A stretch of DNA of 55,173 nucleotides from Myxococcales bacterium (GCA_003158455.1 PMJO01000169.1:1-55173), one strand, 5' to 3'; shown: positions 8,109 through 20,297, counted from the stretch's first letter. The notes: generated by a model not told the origin, from the sequence alone. Made by a program: numbers and translations.

Positions 8109-10949
8109 CTACTTCGGCGTCAGCTTCCTCACCATTCCAGTATCTTCGGTCGTCCAGTAGACACTCGTGGCATCGATGGCAATGCCGTGGCGGGCTTCCT
8201 TACTTGAGGCGATAATAGTTGGGGTGCCTCCGCTAGTGGGCACCTTCATCAGCGAGCCATCAGTGTAGTTTGTCCAGTAGACACTCGTGGCGTCAACCGC
8301 GAGGTACGCGGGACTGGTCGAGACTGAGGCAAGAGTGGTGGGAGTGCCGCCACCGATGGCCGTCTTCATGACCGTTTCGTCGCCTTGGTTTGTCCAGTAG
8401 ACGCTCGTGGCGTCGATGGCGATGCCGTGGGGCTCTTTCTGGCCTGAGGCGACGGTGGCAAGGACGCCGCCGCCTTTGGCCGCCTTCATCACCGTTCCGT
8501 CTGCGTAGGAATTGTTGCTCGTCCCTTCGTTCGTCCAATAGACGTTCGTGCCGTCAACCGCGATACTGTAGGGGTTGGTCTGTCCCGAGGCGAGAGTAGT
8601 GGGAGTGCCGCCCCCGACGGCCACCTTCATCACCGTGCCATTGGTGTCGCTCGACCCGTGGTTTGTCCAGTAGACGCTCGTACCGTCAACCGCGATGCCT
8701 ATGGGGTCGATTTGCCCTGAGGCGAGAGTGGTGAGGCTGCCGCCGGCCTTGGCCACCTTCACCACCGTGCCGTCGTTGTTGGAATTGGCGTATGTCCCTT
8801 CGTTCGTCCAGTAGACGCTCGTGGCGTCGATGGCGACGACGTCTGGGGTACCCTGGCCTGAAGCGAGAGTGGTGGGGCTGCCGCCGGCAATGGCCACCCT
8901 CATCACCGAGCCGGCGCCGGTGTCTGTCCAGTAGACGCTCGTGGCGTCGACCGCGATGCCCGAGGTGTTTTGCTGGCCTGAGGCGAGAGTCACGAGGCAG
9001 CTACTCTCCGTACACAGAGCCGTGGAGGGCGAGATGGCCGAGCACTTGGTGCCGCATGCGCCACAGTTGTTCACTTCCGTGGTCAGGTCAGAGCACGTGC
9101 CTGCGCACATCGTGCCGGTGCAACTCCCGCCTGTGCCGCCGTACAGGTCAGCGGTCCCGGAAGCACTAGTGGAGTCAGTCGCCCCGCCCGCAATGAGCAC
9201 CATCCCGTTGCGCAACAGTGTCGCGGTGTGCTCCAACCTTTCCACCGTCATACTGTGGGTGCCCACAAATGTGCCGACGGTCGGGTCGTATAGCTCCGCA
9301 CTCGCGAGGGTAAGATAGTTGGCGTCATCTTCTCCGCCGGTGATGAGCACCTTCCCGTCGGATAGCAATGTCGCCGTATGACTTTCCCGAACCTCGGTCA
9401 TGCTGCCGGTGGCCGCAAATTTGCCGGTAGCTGGGTCGTATAGCTCCGCGCTCGCGTAGGCATTCCCCTTGCCGTATCCGCCGGCGATGAGCACCCTTCC
9501 ATCGGGCAACAACGTCGCTGTGTGATACCACCTGGAAATAGTCATGCTGCCGGTGGTGGAGGTGAACTTGTTGACGCTTGGGTCGAACAGCTCCGCGGTT
9601 TCGCCGGCGATCAGCACCTTTCCGTTTTGCAGCAATGTCGCCGTGTGGTCTGACCTTGCCAGGCTCATGCCCCCGATAGCGGTGAATTTTCCGGTTCCCG
9701 GGTCGTATAGCTCCGCGCTGGCAAGATACACTACGTACCCGGAGACGTTGGCATCGACATATGCGCCGCCGGCGATGAGCACCTTCCCATTTTGCAACAA
9801 GGTCGCCGTGTGATGTGCTCTCTTCTGGCTCATGCTGCCGGTTGCAGTGAACTGCCCGGTGGCTGGGTCGTATAGCTCCGCCGTCATGGTGGTGAGGTAG
9901 AGATCGTTGACGCTGTCGATGTCGTTGTATCCACCAGCAATGAGCACTTTCCCGTCTTGCAACAACGTCGCCGTGTGGCTCCCTCGCTTGTCGGTCATGC
10001 TGCCAGTTGCAACAAACTGTCCAGTGGCTGGGTCGAATTGCTCTGCGCTCTGGATGAGGGGAGACAGAATATTTGACGATCCGCTGGATCCCCATCCGCC
10101 GGCGATGAGCACCTTCCCGTCTTGCAACAACGTCGCCGTGGGTCGGTCTCGGCCAGTAGTCATGCTGTCCGTCGCCGCGAAAGATGCTGGCAACACCGTC
10201 ACCGTGACCTGCGCCGACACAGATCCGTTCAACGTCAGCGTGTAGGTCGTGGTCTGGGTCGGGGTGACCACCTGGGATGTCTTGTCCAGGACCGAACCAA
10301 TGCCTGGAGCGATGGACAGGGTCGTCGCGCCAGTCACACTCCAAGTGAGCGTGCTGCTGTCACCAACAAAGATCAGTGTGGGCGTGGCAGTGAAGCTCAG
10401 GGACGCGCCTGCATCCCCGACAACCGTGATCCCGCCGTCGCCCGCCGCGCCGCCAGTGTCACCTGCATCAGTGCCTCCGGTGGCAACCGGAGCGTCGCCG
10501 CCGCCCACCGGTGCGTCGCCAGTACCCACCGGTGCGTCGCTGTTGCCCGAGCCATCCGTACCCCCGTTGTCAGCGGTCGCATCGACCAAGCCGGGTGAAC
10601 CGGAGTCAGGGACTTGCGTTCCCCCATGGTCTGCAGGGTTGACGTCGGGGTAGGCGGGGCCGTCGCCTGTGCCATTCAAGTCTGCCGGCGCGTCGGCGGC
10701 CAGAACATCTTTCGGAGCGCTTGGCGCATCAGGAGACGGGCCCTGCGCGAAACATGCGTTGTTGTCGGGCTTGTTGCAGCAGAAGCCGGTCTTCTCGCCG
10801 GTCTTGAGCGCACAATGGTAACCCGACGGGCAACCGTTGTTGTCTTTGCAGACTACGCCGGAGTCGCCTTGAAAACTGGGGTTGTACGTGCAGGCAGCGA
10901 CACCGGCTAGCAGCAGCGCCGCAGTCAGAAAAGCGTTTAGACGGTGCAT
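8109..10949 (-). CDS. Cys-rich lipoprotein with kelch-type and YWTN-type beta-propellers
   Basis: The 946-residue product has a signal peptide with lipobox VAAC (Cys20). It then has the same Cys-rich module as the 2088-3824 protein (CKDNNGCPSGYHC ... FCCNKPD), a Gly/Asp/Ala/Pro linker to about residue 180 and an Ig-like domain. Seven kelch-like repeats follow, each holding HTATLL.(D/N)GKVLIAGG or a variant. A short Cys cluster (NCGACGTKC) precedes seven repeats of the type GIAVDATSVYWTN...GGTPTTLASGQ. Both repeat sets are typical of beta-propellers, so two seven-bladed propellers on a lipid anchor are predicted, probably outer-membrane and ligand-binding rather than enzymatic. It starts 3 nt after the TPR gene upstream. 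Repeats in the second set are very similar at DNA level, so recombination between them is likely. Confidence 0.82.
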   Translation of the reverse strand: MHRLNAFLTAALLLAGVAACTYNPSFQGDSGVVCKDNNGCPSGYHCALKTGEKTGFCCNKPDNNACFAQGPSPDAPSAPKDVLAADAPADLNGTGDGPAYPDVNPADHGGTQVPDSGSPGLVDATADNGGTDGSGNSDAPVGTGDAPVGGGDAPVATGGTDAGDTGGAAGDGGITVVGDAGASLSFTATPTLIFVGDSSTLTWSVTGATTLSIAPGIGSVLDKTSQVVTPTQTTTYTLTLNGSVSAQVTVTVLPASFAATDSMTTGRDRPTATLLQDGKVLIAGGWGSSGSSNILSPLIQSAEQFDPATGQFVATGSMTDKRGSHTATLLQDGKVLIAGGYNDIDSVNDLYLTTMTAELYDPATGQFTATGSMSQKRAHHTATLLQNGKVLIAGGAYVDANVSGYVVYLASAELYDPGTGKFTAIGGMSLARSDHTATLLQNGKVLIAGETAELFDPSVNKFTSTTGSMTISRWYHTATLLPDGRVLIAGGYGKGNAYASAELYDPATGKFAATGSMTEVRESHTATLLSDGKVLITGGEDDANYLTLASAELYDPTVGTFVGTHSMTVERLEHTATLLRNGMVLIAGGATDSTSASGTADLYGGTGGSCTGTMCAGTCSDLTTEVNNCGACGTKCSAISPSTALCTESSCLVTLASGQQNTSGIAVDATSVYWTDTGAGSVMRVAIAGGSPTTLASGQGTPDVVAIDATSVYWTNEGTYANSNNDGTVVKVAKAGGSLTTLASGQIDPIGIAVDGTSVYWTNHGSSDTNGTVMKVAVGGGTPTTLASGQTNPYSIAVDGTNVYWTNEGTSNNSYADGTVMKAAKGGGVLATVASGQKEPHGIAIDATSVYWTNQGDETVMKTAIGGGTPTTLASVSTSPAYLAVDATSVYWTNYTDGSLMKVPTSGGTPTIIASSKEARHGIAIDATSVYWTTEDTGMVRKLTPK

Positions 10950-10952
10950 GAT

Positions 10953-11786
10953 CTAGAACCTCCCCTGCAATACAGCTCCGCTTCCGCCCGGCAAGAGCAC
11001 AGGCATGAAGCTGACCGAACTAGCGGCAGGCGCGTGCCCTGCCTGGTACCCGAGGTAGTACAGCACCCCGCCGCCCACCAGCCCAAGCGCGCCCACTCCG
11101 TAGCCTACCCACTGCAGCTCCTCGCACAGCTTGCCCAGATCCTCCTTGCTGTGATCGTAGGTGCCGTTGCCGTTGGCCCAGTCAGTCGTTGCCTGGTTGG
11201 CGATGCTCCGGGTCTCGATGCTGAAGATAATGCCGGCAACCACGGCCGCCACTCCTACCGAGGCGGCCACGACTCCGGCAACCCGCAACCCCGAACCTCC
11301 GCTGTCCGCGGGCGGCTCGCTCACCGTCGCCTTAACCTCACCCTCCGTATTGGCGACGGGCTTGTTCGCCGACCCCGTATCAGGGGCGGTCGCCTGGCGC
11401 TTGTCCAGCTCGGCCTGGCAGTCCGCGATGTGCCCATTCACTTCCGCCTTGTCGTCAGCCGATAGGTTCTTGGCCTTGCGCAAGAACTCACGGAAACGTG
11501 GGATGGCCTCGGCATATCTGCCGTTCTGCTCGTAGCACCGGCCCTGGTTGTAGATGTAGTTCGCATCTCCGGTCTCGACGAACATCTGCGCCAGCAGATC
11601 CACTCCGGCCTGAAAGCGGCCCGCGAGACATTCGCCGCGCGATTGGCTCTCGCGCGGATCCGCCTGCTGCGCACGTGCCGGCGCAATTCCCAGCAGGAAT
11701 ACACTGGTCAGGGTCGCCGCTAGCAGCCCGTGCCGGCTGCGCCGCGACCAGTTTTCTGGCGTCCTGGTGAAATGGTGAGTGTGCAT
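10953..11786 (-). CDS. Exported TPR-type protein with two membrane segments (cassette 2)
   Basis: This is a 277-residue paralogue of 3828-4730. The mature N-terminal region is almost the same (DPRE..SR.ECLAGRFQAGVDLL, NYIYNQGRCYEQNG, FREFLRKAKNLSA). The linker is shorter, two hydrophobic segments are kept (GVVAASVGVAAVVAGIIF and VGYGVGALGLVGGGVLYYLGY), and the tail again reads PVLLPGG.GAV.QG.F. The ATG at 11786 is preferred because AGGGGG (11798-11793) lies 6 nt upstream; a GTG at 11804 would fall in the predicted promoter. The conserved domain order and 3-nt spacing to the next lipoprotein suggest the pair works as a unit at the envelope. The biochemical role is unknown. Confidence 0.82.
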   Translation of the reverse strand: MHTHHFTRTPENWSRRSRHGLLAATLTSVFLLGIAPARAQQADPRESQSRGECLAGRFQAGVDLLAQMFVETGDANYIYNQGRCYEQNGRYAEAIPRFREFLRKAKNLSADDKAEVNGHIADCQAELDKRQATAPDTGSANKPVANTEGEVKATVSEPPADSGGSGLRVAGVVAASVGVAAVVAGIIFSIETRSIANQATTDWANGNGTYDHSKEDLGKLCEELQWVGYGVGALGLVGGGVLYYLGYQAGHAPAASSVSFMPVLLPGGSGAVLQGRF

Positions 11787-11805
11787 GGTCCGCCCCCTGG
11801 GCACA

Positions 11806-11835
11806 CATATAGGCGTGGTAGTCGGCGCGTGTCAA
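11806..11835 (-). promoter_or_regulatory. Sigma-70-type promoter of cassette 2
   Basis: On the minus strand TTGACA (11835-11830), an 18-nt spacer and TATATG (11811-11806). The predicted start site near 11799 leaves a leader that just contains the AGGGGG ribosome-binding site. The -35 surroundings match cassette 1 (4765-4782) at 16 of 18 bases. Confidence 0.7.
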
Positions 11836-11872
11836 CCACGGACAAGGTCAGGGATCTAGCGACGGAAGGACC

Positions 11873-13414
<1,542 letters not shown>

Positions 13415-13443
13415 GCACCGAATTCTTGCGGCGGTGCGGGATT

Positions 13444-15006
13444 TCACTGCTGCCAGGGGGGTGGCTTCAGGCCGGGCGCCAACGGCGGCGGTTGCTTGAT
13501 CGGCGCGGGACCGGGCGGCGCGGGAACCGCAGGATGGGCTGTGCCTGCGCCGGGCCTGGTGGCCGTAGTCAAAGCGCGGGCGTGGCCGGGCTTGTGATGC
13601 ACTGACGAGCGGGCAGGCTTGGCCGGCGCGGTGACCTCGGCGGCGACAGGCGGTGTCTCGACGGCCGGAGCTGCCGGAGAAGGCGCAGCCGATGGCGCGG
13701 CCGACGGCGCGGTCGGAACAGCGGCCTGCGGCGCCACGGATGCGGCGGGGGTCGGAACCGGCGGCGGAGTCGGCGCCGCGACCGGAACCGGTGCCGCAAC
13801 TGGAACCGGCGTCCGAGTCAGCTTGGCTTCGCCGATACCCGGCGCCGGGACCGGAGGCTCGCGAAGGTACAAAGCAAGCCCCACCCCTCCCGCCGCACCA
13901 ATGACGACGCCCACGACGGCAAGCACGAGCTTCTGGTTGGACCGGCGGCGGCGGGCAGGGCGTTCCCCGATCTCGGATGCCGCGGCCTCTGCCCAACCAC
14001 GCGGCACCAATTCAGTATCGGATGCGCGATCCAGGGGCTTGGTCGGCTTGAGTGCGGCTCTGGCGTGTGCGCCCCCCATTTCGCGGGTAAAGCTCATGAC
14101 CGAGAGCTGGCTGGATGCAGGTCCGTGGCAGCTCGACACCGCCTCAAGCAACTCCTCCATGCTCTGGTAGCGCTGGTCGCGATCCTTCTCCAGCGCCTTG
14201 CTGACAAGGGCGTCCATCTCGGGGCTGATGGCCAAGTCAGGCCGGCGCACACTGGGCGGCACCGGGTCCTCCATGAGGTGCTTGGTCAGCATCGCCATGA
14301 AGTTATCGGCCACGAAAGGCGTCTGCCCGGTCAGCAGGTGGTAGATGATGCAGCCGACGGCGTAGATATCCACGCGGTGGTCTGCTTCCTTGCCCTCGGC
14401 CTGCTCGGGCGCCATGTACTCGGGGGTGCCGAAGATCATCCCGGTGCGAGTCAGGCGCGGGCCGTTTGGGTCCAGGCCCATTAGCTTGGCGATGCCGAAG
14501 TCGAGAATCTTCACGAACTCCGGCCGGCCCTCGCGATGGATGAGGAAGATGTTCTCGGGCTTCATGTCCCGGTGGACGATGCCCTTGTCATGCGCTGCGC
14601 GCAGGGCCCGGCAGATCTGCATCACGATTTCGCGGACGCGCGGCCAAGACAACGCGCCCTCCGCACGCACCACCTGGCCCAGATCCTTGCCCTCCAGGTA
14701 CTCCATGGCGATGTAGACCAACCCCTCGGCGGATTGGCCAAAGTCGGAGATGTCGATGACGTTTTCGTGGCCGATACGCGAGGCGCTGCGCGCCTCCTGC
14801 AAAAATCGCGCGACCAGATCTTGCCTTCCCGACAACTCGGGAGACAAGACCTTGAGCACCAGCTTCTTCTCGATGACCACGTGCTCGGCCAAGTAGACCG
14901 AGCCCATCCCGCCCTCGCCCAGCTTGCGTATCACCCGGTAGCGATCCGCGACGAGCTGCGCAATGAGCGGGTCCGTGCCCAGAGGGGGGCTCTCGCCGAC
15001 GTTCAT
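13444..15006 (-). CDS. Membrane-anchored Ser/Thr protein kinase
   Basis: The 520-residue kinase has glycine loop GEGGMG (30-35), Lys52, HRDMKPEN, DFGIAKL and GTPEYMAPEQA. After the catalytic domain there is an Arg/Lys-rich stop-transfer region, one hydrophobic segment (LAVVGVVIGAAGGVGLALYL) and a Pro/Ala/Val-rich tail of about 130 residues with no recognised sensor domain. All catalytic residues are present, so an active kinase is expected. The 3' ends of this and the preceding kinase gene are only about 30 bp apart and convergent. The two are not close copies outside the catalytic core. Confidence 0.93.
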   Translation of the reverse strand: MNVGESPPLGTDPLIAQLVADRYRVIRKLGEGGMGSVYLAEHVVIEKKLVLKVLSPELSGRQDLVARFLQEARSASRIGHENVIDISDFGQSAEGLVYIAMEYLEGKDLGQVVRAEGALSWPRVREIVMQICRALRAAHDKGIVHRDMKPENIFLIHREGRPEFVKILDFGIAKLMGLDPNGPRLTRTGMIFGTPEYMAPEQAEGKEADHRVDIYAVGCIIYHLLTGQTPFVADNFMAMLTKHLMEDPVPPSVRRPDLAISPEMDALVSKALEKDRDQRYQSMEELLEAVSSCHGPASSQLSVMSFTREMGGAHARAALKPTKPLDRASDTELVPRGWAEAAASEIGERPARRRRSNQKLVLAVVGVVIGAAGGVGLALYLREPPVPAPGIGEAKLTRTPVPVAAPVPVAAPTPPPVPTPAASVAPQAAVPTAPSAAPSAAPSPAAPAVETPPVAAEVTAPAKPARSSVHHKPGHARALTTATRPGAGTAHPAVPAPPGPAPIKQPPPLAPGLKPPPWQQ

Positions 15007-15059
15007 GCTTGTCGCTGCACTTTACCACGGACCCCGGTACAATGCTGTCATCGGCTCCT

Positions 15060-15647
15060 ATGGCCAGTATTGTTGCCTACACAGAAATTCGCGACGCGAC
15101 GATAGCGCCCGCGTCCCGCTTCGCGCTGGCGGAGGCGCGCCGAATTGCCGATGATCTTGGGGCGACAGTGTATGCGCTTCTTGCACTTGGGCCCACCACA
15201 CCCGACGGAATCGCCGCTTTGGCTGGCGAAGTGGGAACCGCGGGCGCGGATCGCATCCTGTGCTGCGCAGATGAGGCGCTGCAAGGACCGCCGCGCGACG
15301 CCACCCATGGCCCTCTCCTCGCGGCCGTGGCCGAGCGCCTGCGGCCGACCCTGGTGCTGTTCCCCGAGGGAGACGCCGGCGCCGAGTTGGGTCGCGCGAT
15401 GGCCGCTCGCGCAGAAGCGGCTTTCTTGCCCGATTCATCGCTTGAGATTCTTCCTGCCAATGATTCGGAGCCCGCGCAGCTCGCCGTGCGCTGCGAGCAT
15501 GACGACCAAGGCGAGAAGCGCGTAGTGCGCCTGCGTGAAATTGAGCGACCCGTAGTCGCCACCCTGCGAGCGGGCGCCGCCCCGCCCGCACTCGGTGAGC
15601 CCGCATCGGAGATGGAGATGCTGAACTACCCAACGCCCCGGTCGTAG
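15060..15647 (+). CDS. Orphan electron-transfer-flavoprotein alpha N-terminal-domain protein
   Basis: The ~195-residue sequence resembles domain I of ETF alpha (MASIVAYTEIRD, then LAEARRIADDLGATVYAL, ADRILCCADEAL, LRPTLVLFPEGDAGAELG). The C-terminal FAD-binding domain that normally makes up the second half of EtfA is missing, and no etfB is adjacent. The protein ends naturally at a stop after a short acidic tail. It may bind a nucleotide, or be a relic or regulator; electron transfer by itself seems unlikely. TTG (15009) and ATG (15042) starts are also open. The ATG at 15060 was chosen because the fold begins there. It diverges from the kinase at 15006. Confidence 0.55.
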   Translation: MASIVAYTEIRDATIAPASRFALAEARRIADDLGATVYALLALGPTTPDGIAALAGEVGTAGADRILCCADEALQGPPRDATHGPLLAAVAERLRPTLVLFPEGDAGAELGRAMAARAEAAFLPDSSLEILPANDSEPAQLAVRCEHDDQGEKRVVRLREIERPVVATLRAGAAPPALGEPASEMEMLNYPTPRS

Positions 15648-15773
15648 CATCGCTGCTCCGCTGCAAGGGCACACCCGGTTCTCCTCACGCCCGGCCGAGC
15701 ACTACGCCCAGTAGATCAGCTCGCGATGAATTGCCGTACACCACGAGCTCAAGAGCCACTGCTGGGCTTCGAC

Positions 15774-17594
<1,821 letters not shown>

Positions 17595-17732
17595 CGCGCT
17601 ACCTCCGGGCAAGAAGCATAACAGGGACCTCTGGCGCGGGAGCGCGAAACACCCCGAAACACCCCACCAAGGTTGACCCAATATCCGCAACGCGGCAAGC
17701 AACCTGCGCTTTGGTTTGCCGAAAATCTCGGC

Positions 17733-18653
17733 ATGTCACTTCCTCGCGCCATCGTCCCAGGTCGCCGCTACATGATCACCCGGCGCTGCTCCGAGCGCCG
17801 TTTCTTCATGCGCCCTGGCCGCGAAACCAACAACGCCTTCATCTACTGCGTCGCCCTCGCCGCCCGCAAGGCCAGCGTCAGCATCGTCTGCGTCGGCACT
17901 ACCAGCAATCACTATCACGCGGTCGTCGTCGACAGATCCGGCCGGCTGCCCCAGTTCCTCGAGCATCTTCACAAACTCTTCGCCAAGCACCAGAACGCCC
18001 TTTGGGGGAGGTGGGAGGCGTTTTGGGCCAGCGAGCAGACCTCCGTGGTCGAGTTGGTCGGAGCCGAAGACGTGCTTGCAAAGATCGTCTATGCCATCGC
18101 CAACCCGGTCACGAGCCACTTGGTCCAAAGGGTCCACCACTGGCCAGGCGTCGAGTCGCTCACGGCCATCGAGCACAACTTGCCTCTGACCGCCAGCAAG
18201 CCTGTCCGTTTCTTCGACCCCGAAAACGACGACCTGCCCGACGTCATCGACCTGCACTTCCGCCGAGCGCCTGGCTTCGAGCGCCTGAGCCATGTCGAGT
18301 ACTCCAAGCTCCTGTGCGAAAAGGTCGCCGAGGCTGAAGAGAAGGCAGCCGCTGAGCGCCGGGGGAAAGGTATCAAACTCTTCGGCCGCAGGGGCGTGCT
18401 CAACCAGCACTGGAACTCGCGCCCAGTTACGCGCGAGCCTCGCCGTGGCCTCTCGCCACGTGTGGCATGCAGGAATACCAGGGCAAGGGTCGAGGCACTC
18501 CAGCGCAATCAGAGCTTCATCGACCGCTACCGCGAAGCGCGCTCCGACCACCTGGCTGGCCGCAAGGCCATCTTCCCCGCCGGCACCTGGTGGTTGCATC
18601 GCTTTGCCGGCGTGAAGTGCGCCGGGTTGGGCGCCACCGCCCCGCCAAGCTGA
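17733..18653 (+). CDS. REP-associated tyrosine transposase (RAYT), IS200-like Y1 family
   Basis: The ~306-residue product begins with the RAYT-type sequence GRRYMITRRCSERRFF. It has the HUH-type metal site as HYH (residues 60-62, within TSNHYHAVVVD) and a candidate nucleophile Tyr120 in IVYAIANPV, a position usual for this family. A C-terminal extension of ~150 residues is rich in Arg/Lys and may bind DNA. RAYTs are single-copy domesticated relatives of IS200 transposases that process REP hairpins. A TTG at 17673 would lengthen it by 20 residues; the ATG at 17733 starts at the conserved part. The long hairpin at 18706-18754 just downstream is a possible substrate. Confidence 0.85.
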   Translation: MSLPRAIVPGRRYMITRRCSERRFFMRPGRETNNAFIYCVALAARKASVSIVCVGTTSNHYHAVVVDRSGRLPQFLEHLHKLFAKHQNALWGRWEAFWASEQTSVVELVGAEDVLAKIVYAIANPVTSHLVQRVHHWPGVESLTAIEHNLPLTASKPVRFFDPENDDLPDVIDLHFRRAPGFERLSHVEYSKLLCEKVAEAEEKAAAERRGKGIKLFGRRGVLNQHWNSRPVTREPRRGLSPRVACRNTRARVEALQRNQSFIDRYREARSDHLAGRKAIFPAGTWWLHRFAGVKCAGLGATAPPS

Positions 18654-18705
18654 GCCACGGCGGCTCCCCAGCTCTTCCGCGGCGCCTCGCCAGGGCCGAC
18701 CTCTG

Positions 18706-18754
18706 TTCTCGACGCGCAGACGTAGCTGCGCTCACGTCTGCTGTCCGTCGAGAA
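18706..18754. repeat. Long two-stem hairpin downstream of the RAYT gene
   Basis: An 8-bp outer stem (TTCTCGAC / GTCGAGAA) encloses a 7-bp inner stem (CAGACGT / ACGTCTG), with an asymmetric internal bulge of 3 and 6 nt and a 10-nt loop. It lies 53 bp after the transposase stop. It could be the cognate REP-like substrate or a transcription terminator, but no T-tract follows. Confidence 0.65.
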
Positions 18755-18841
18755 ACGCCGAGAATCATGTGCGCTGGGGCGATCGGCACGCTGGCCGTCG
18801 CCAGATCCGGGTCACCAGCGCCACATTCACAAGCGCAACCC

Positions 18842-18887
18842 TGGTGGGGCGCTATTTGGTGGGGCGCTATTCTCGTGGGGCGCTATT
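18842..18887 (+). repeat. Three-copy 15-16 bp tandem repeat
   Basis: TGGTGGGGCGCTATT occurs at 18842-18856 and 18857-18871, and a third near copy runs to 18887. It lies between the RAYT hairpin and the cca stop. The rest of 18654-18925 shows no gene. Confidence 0.85.
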
Positions 18888-18925
18888 CACGCGCATGATC
18901 AGCCACGAATTCTCGCCCGCCGTTG

Positions 18926-20296
18926 CTACCCTGACGCCAGCTCGGGAATAAGCCGCTCAAGTATCTCTTTTTGATTGAGCGCCGGATCGTCGAGCACGCG
19001 TTCGAGCAGACGATTGAGAATCCGCCCCACTTGCGGTCCGGGGCCCACTCCCAACACCCGCATTACGTCCGCTCCATTCACCGCCAAGTCCTTGACCCGC
19101 AAGGCTGCGTCCTCGGCTGCCACGCGCGCTATGCGGGCACGCAACTCGCGGGTTTCGCACTCGCGATCCTCGCCCCGCCCGCGACTGACGATGTCGGCCT
19201 CACGCAAAGCAAACAGCAGTGCAATGCGCTCTGCCTGCGCGCGATTGACGAAGCGACGAACTGTGCCGTCGGTCCAGTCAGGCGTGTAGAAAAACATGTG
19301 ATTCGCCACCAACCCGACCAACAACTCGGTTTCCGCGCGCGACATGCGCAACCGGCCGGCAATCGCTTCTACCATCTCCGCGCCCACGTACTCGTGTTTG
19401 AAAAAACCAAATTCACCCGGCGCCTCCGGCTGCGCGGTCTGGGTGCGCGGCTTGCCCACGTCGTGCAACAGCGCCGCCAAACGCAGGATGGGTTCTGCCG
19501 ACACGGCATCCAGGGTGGCCAGGCTGTGTTGGTAGACGTCGTGCTTGTGGAAACGGTTCTGCCTGCACCCGAACGTGGCCAACACTTCGGGCAAGACTTC
19601 CGCGAGCAGTCCCGTCTGCCGCATGAGTTCGATGCCGCGCGAGGGGTGAGGCGCCAGCAACAGCTTCAACAGTTCGTCGCGCACGCGTTCGGCGGAAACC
19701 TTGCGAAAGGCTTCCATGGTCGCGGGGATGGCGGCCAGGGTGAACGCGTCCACCTCGAACCCGAGTTGGGTGGCCTGGCGCACGGCGCGCATGGGGCGCA
19801 GGCCATCCTCGGAGAAGCGCTGGATGGGATCGCCCACCGTGCGCACCAGCCGGCGTGCGATGTCCTGCTGGCCCTGGTGAAGATCAATGATGGCGCCCGC
19901 CTCCGGCTCGTAGGCGATGGCGTTCATGGTGAAATCCCGGCGCGAAAGATCCTCGGCCAGGGTCGCGCCAAAGGTGACCACCGAAGGGTGTCGTCCGTCG
20001 AGATACGCGCCCTCGCCGCGAAAGGTGGTTACCTCCACCTGGCGCAACCGGGGCGGCTCCCCCGCCAAGACCGTCACCGTGCCGTGCTGGATCCCGGTGG
20101 GAACGCTGAAGCGCGCGCCAAAAACCCGCAAGGTGTCCGCGGGGCGCGCGCTGGTCGCCACATCGAAATCGCCCACGCTGCGGCCCACCAATAGATCGCG
20201 CACGGAGCCGCCTACCAGATACGCCTCGAATCCAGCCTGGCGCAGCCGGCGACACACCGCAAGCACATCGTCGGGGATCTGCTTCGCATCGATCAC
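18926..20296 (-). CDS. cca: CCA-adding tRNA nucleotidyltransferase / poly(A) polymerase family with HD domain
   Basis: The 456-residue enzyme has the class II nucleotidyltransferase signature: GGSVRD (29-34), the metal-binding DFD (43-45), RRDFTMNA and the downstream EDGLRPMRA motif. A C-terminal HD phosphohydrolase domain follows (LLHDVGKP ... HEYVGAEM ... NHMFFY), as in bacterial Cca proteins. It adds or repairs the 3'-CCA of tRNAs; the tRNA-Gln gene in this window lacks an encoded CCA and would depend on it. The GTG start at 20296 lies immediately after the rnc stop, suggesting translational coupling. Upstream in-frame sequence to 20755 is the rnc gene read in another frame. Confidence 0.92.
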   Translation of the reverse strand: MIDAKQIPDDVLAVCRRLRQAGFEAYLVGGSVRDLLVGRSVGDFDVATSARPADTLRVFGARFSVPTGIQHGTVTVLAGEPPRLRQVEVTTFRGEGAYLDGRHPSVVTFGATLAEDLSRRDFTMNAIAYEPEAGAIIDLHQGQQDIARRLVRTVGDPIQRFSEDGLRPMRAVRQATQLGFEVDAFTLAAIPATMEAFRKVSAERVRDELLKLLLAPHPSRGIELMRQTGLLAEVLPEVLATFGCRQNRFHKHDVYQHSLATLDAVSAEPILRLAALLHDVGKPRTQTAQPEAPGEFGFFKHEYVGAEMVEAIAGRLRMSRAETELLVGLVANHMFFYTPDWTDGTVRRFVNRAQAERIALLFALREADIVSRGRGEDRECETRELRARIARVAAEDAALRVKDLAVNGADVMRVLGVGPGPQVGRILNRLLERVLDDPALNQKEILERLIPELASG

Positions 20297-20297
20297 G

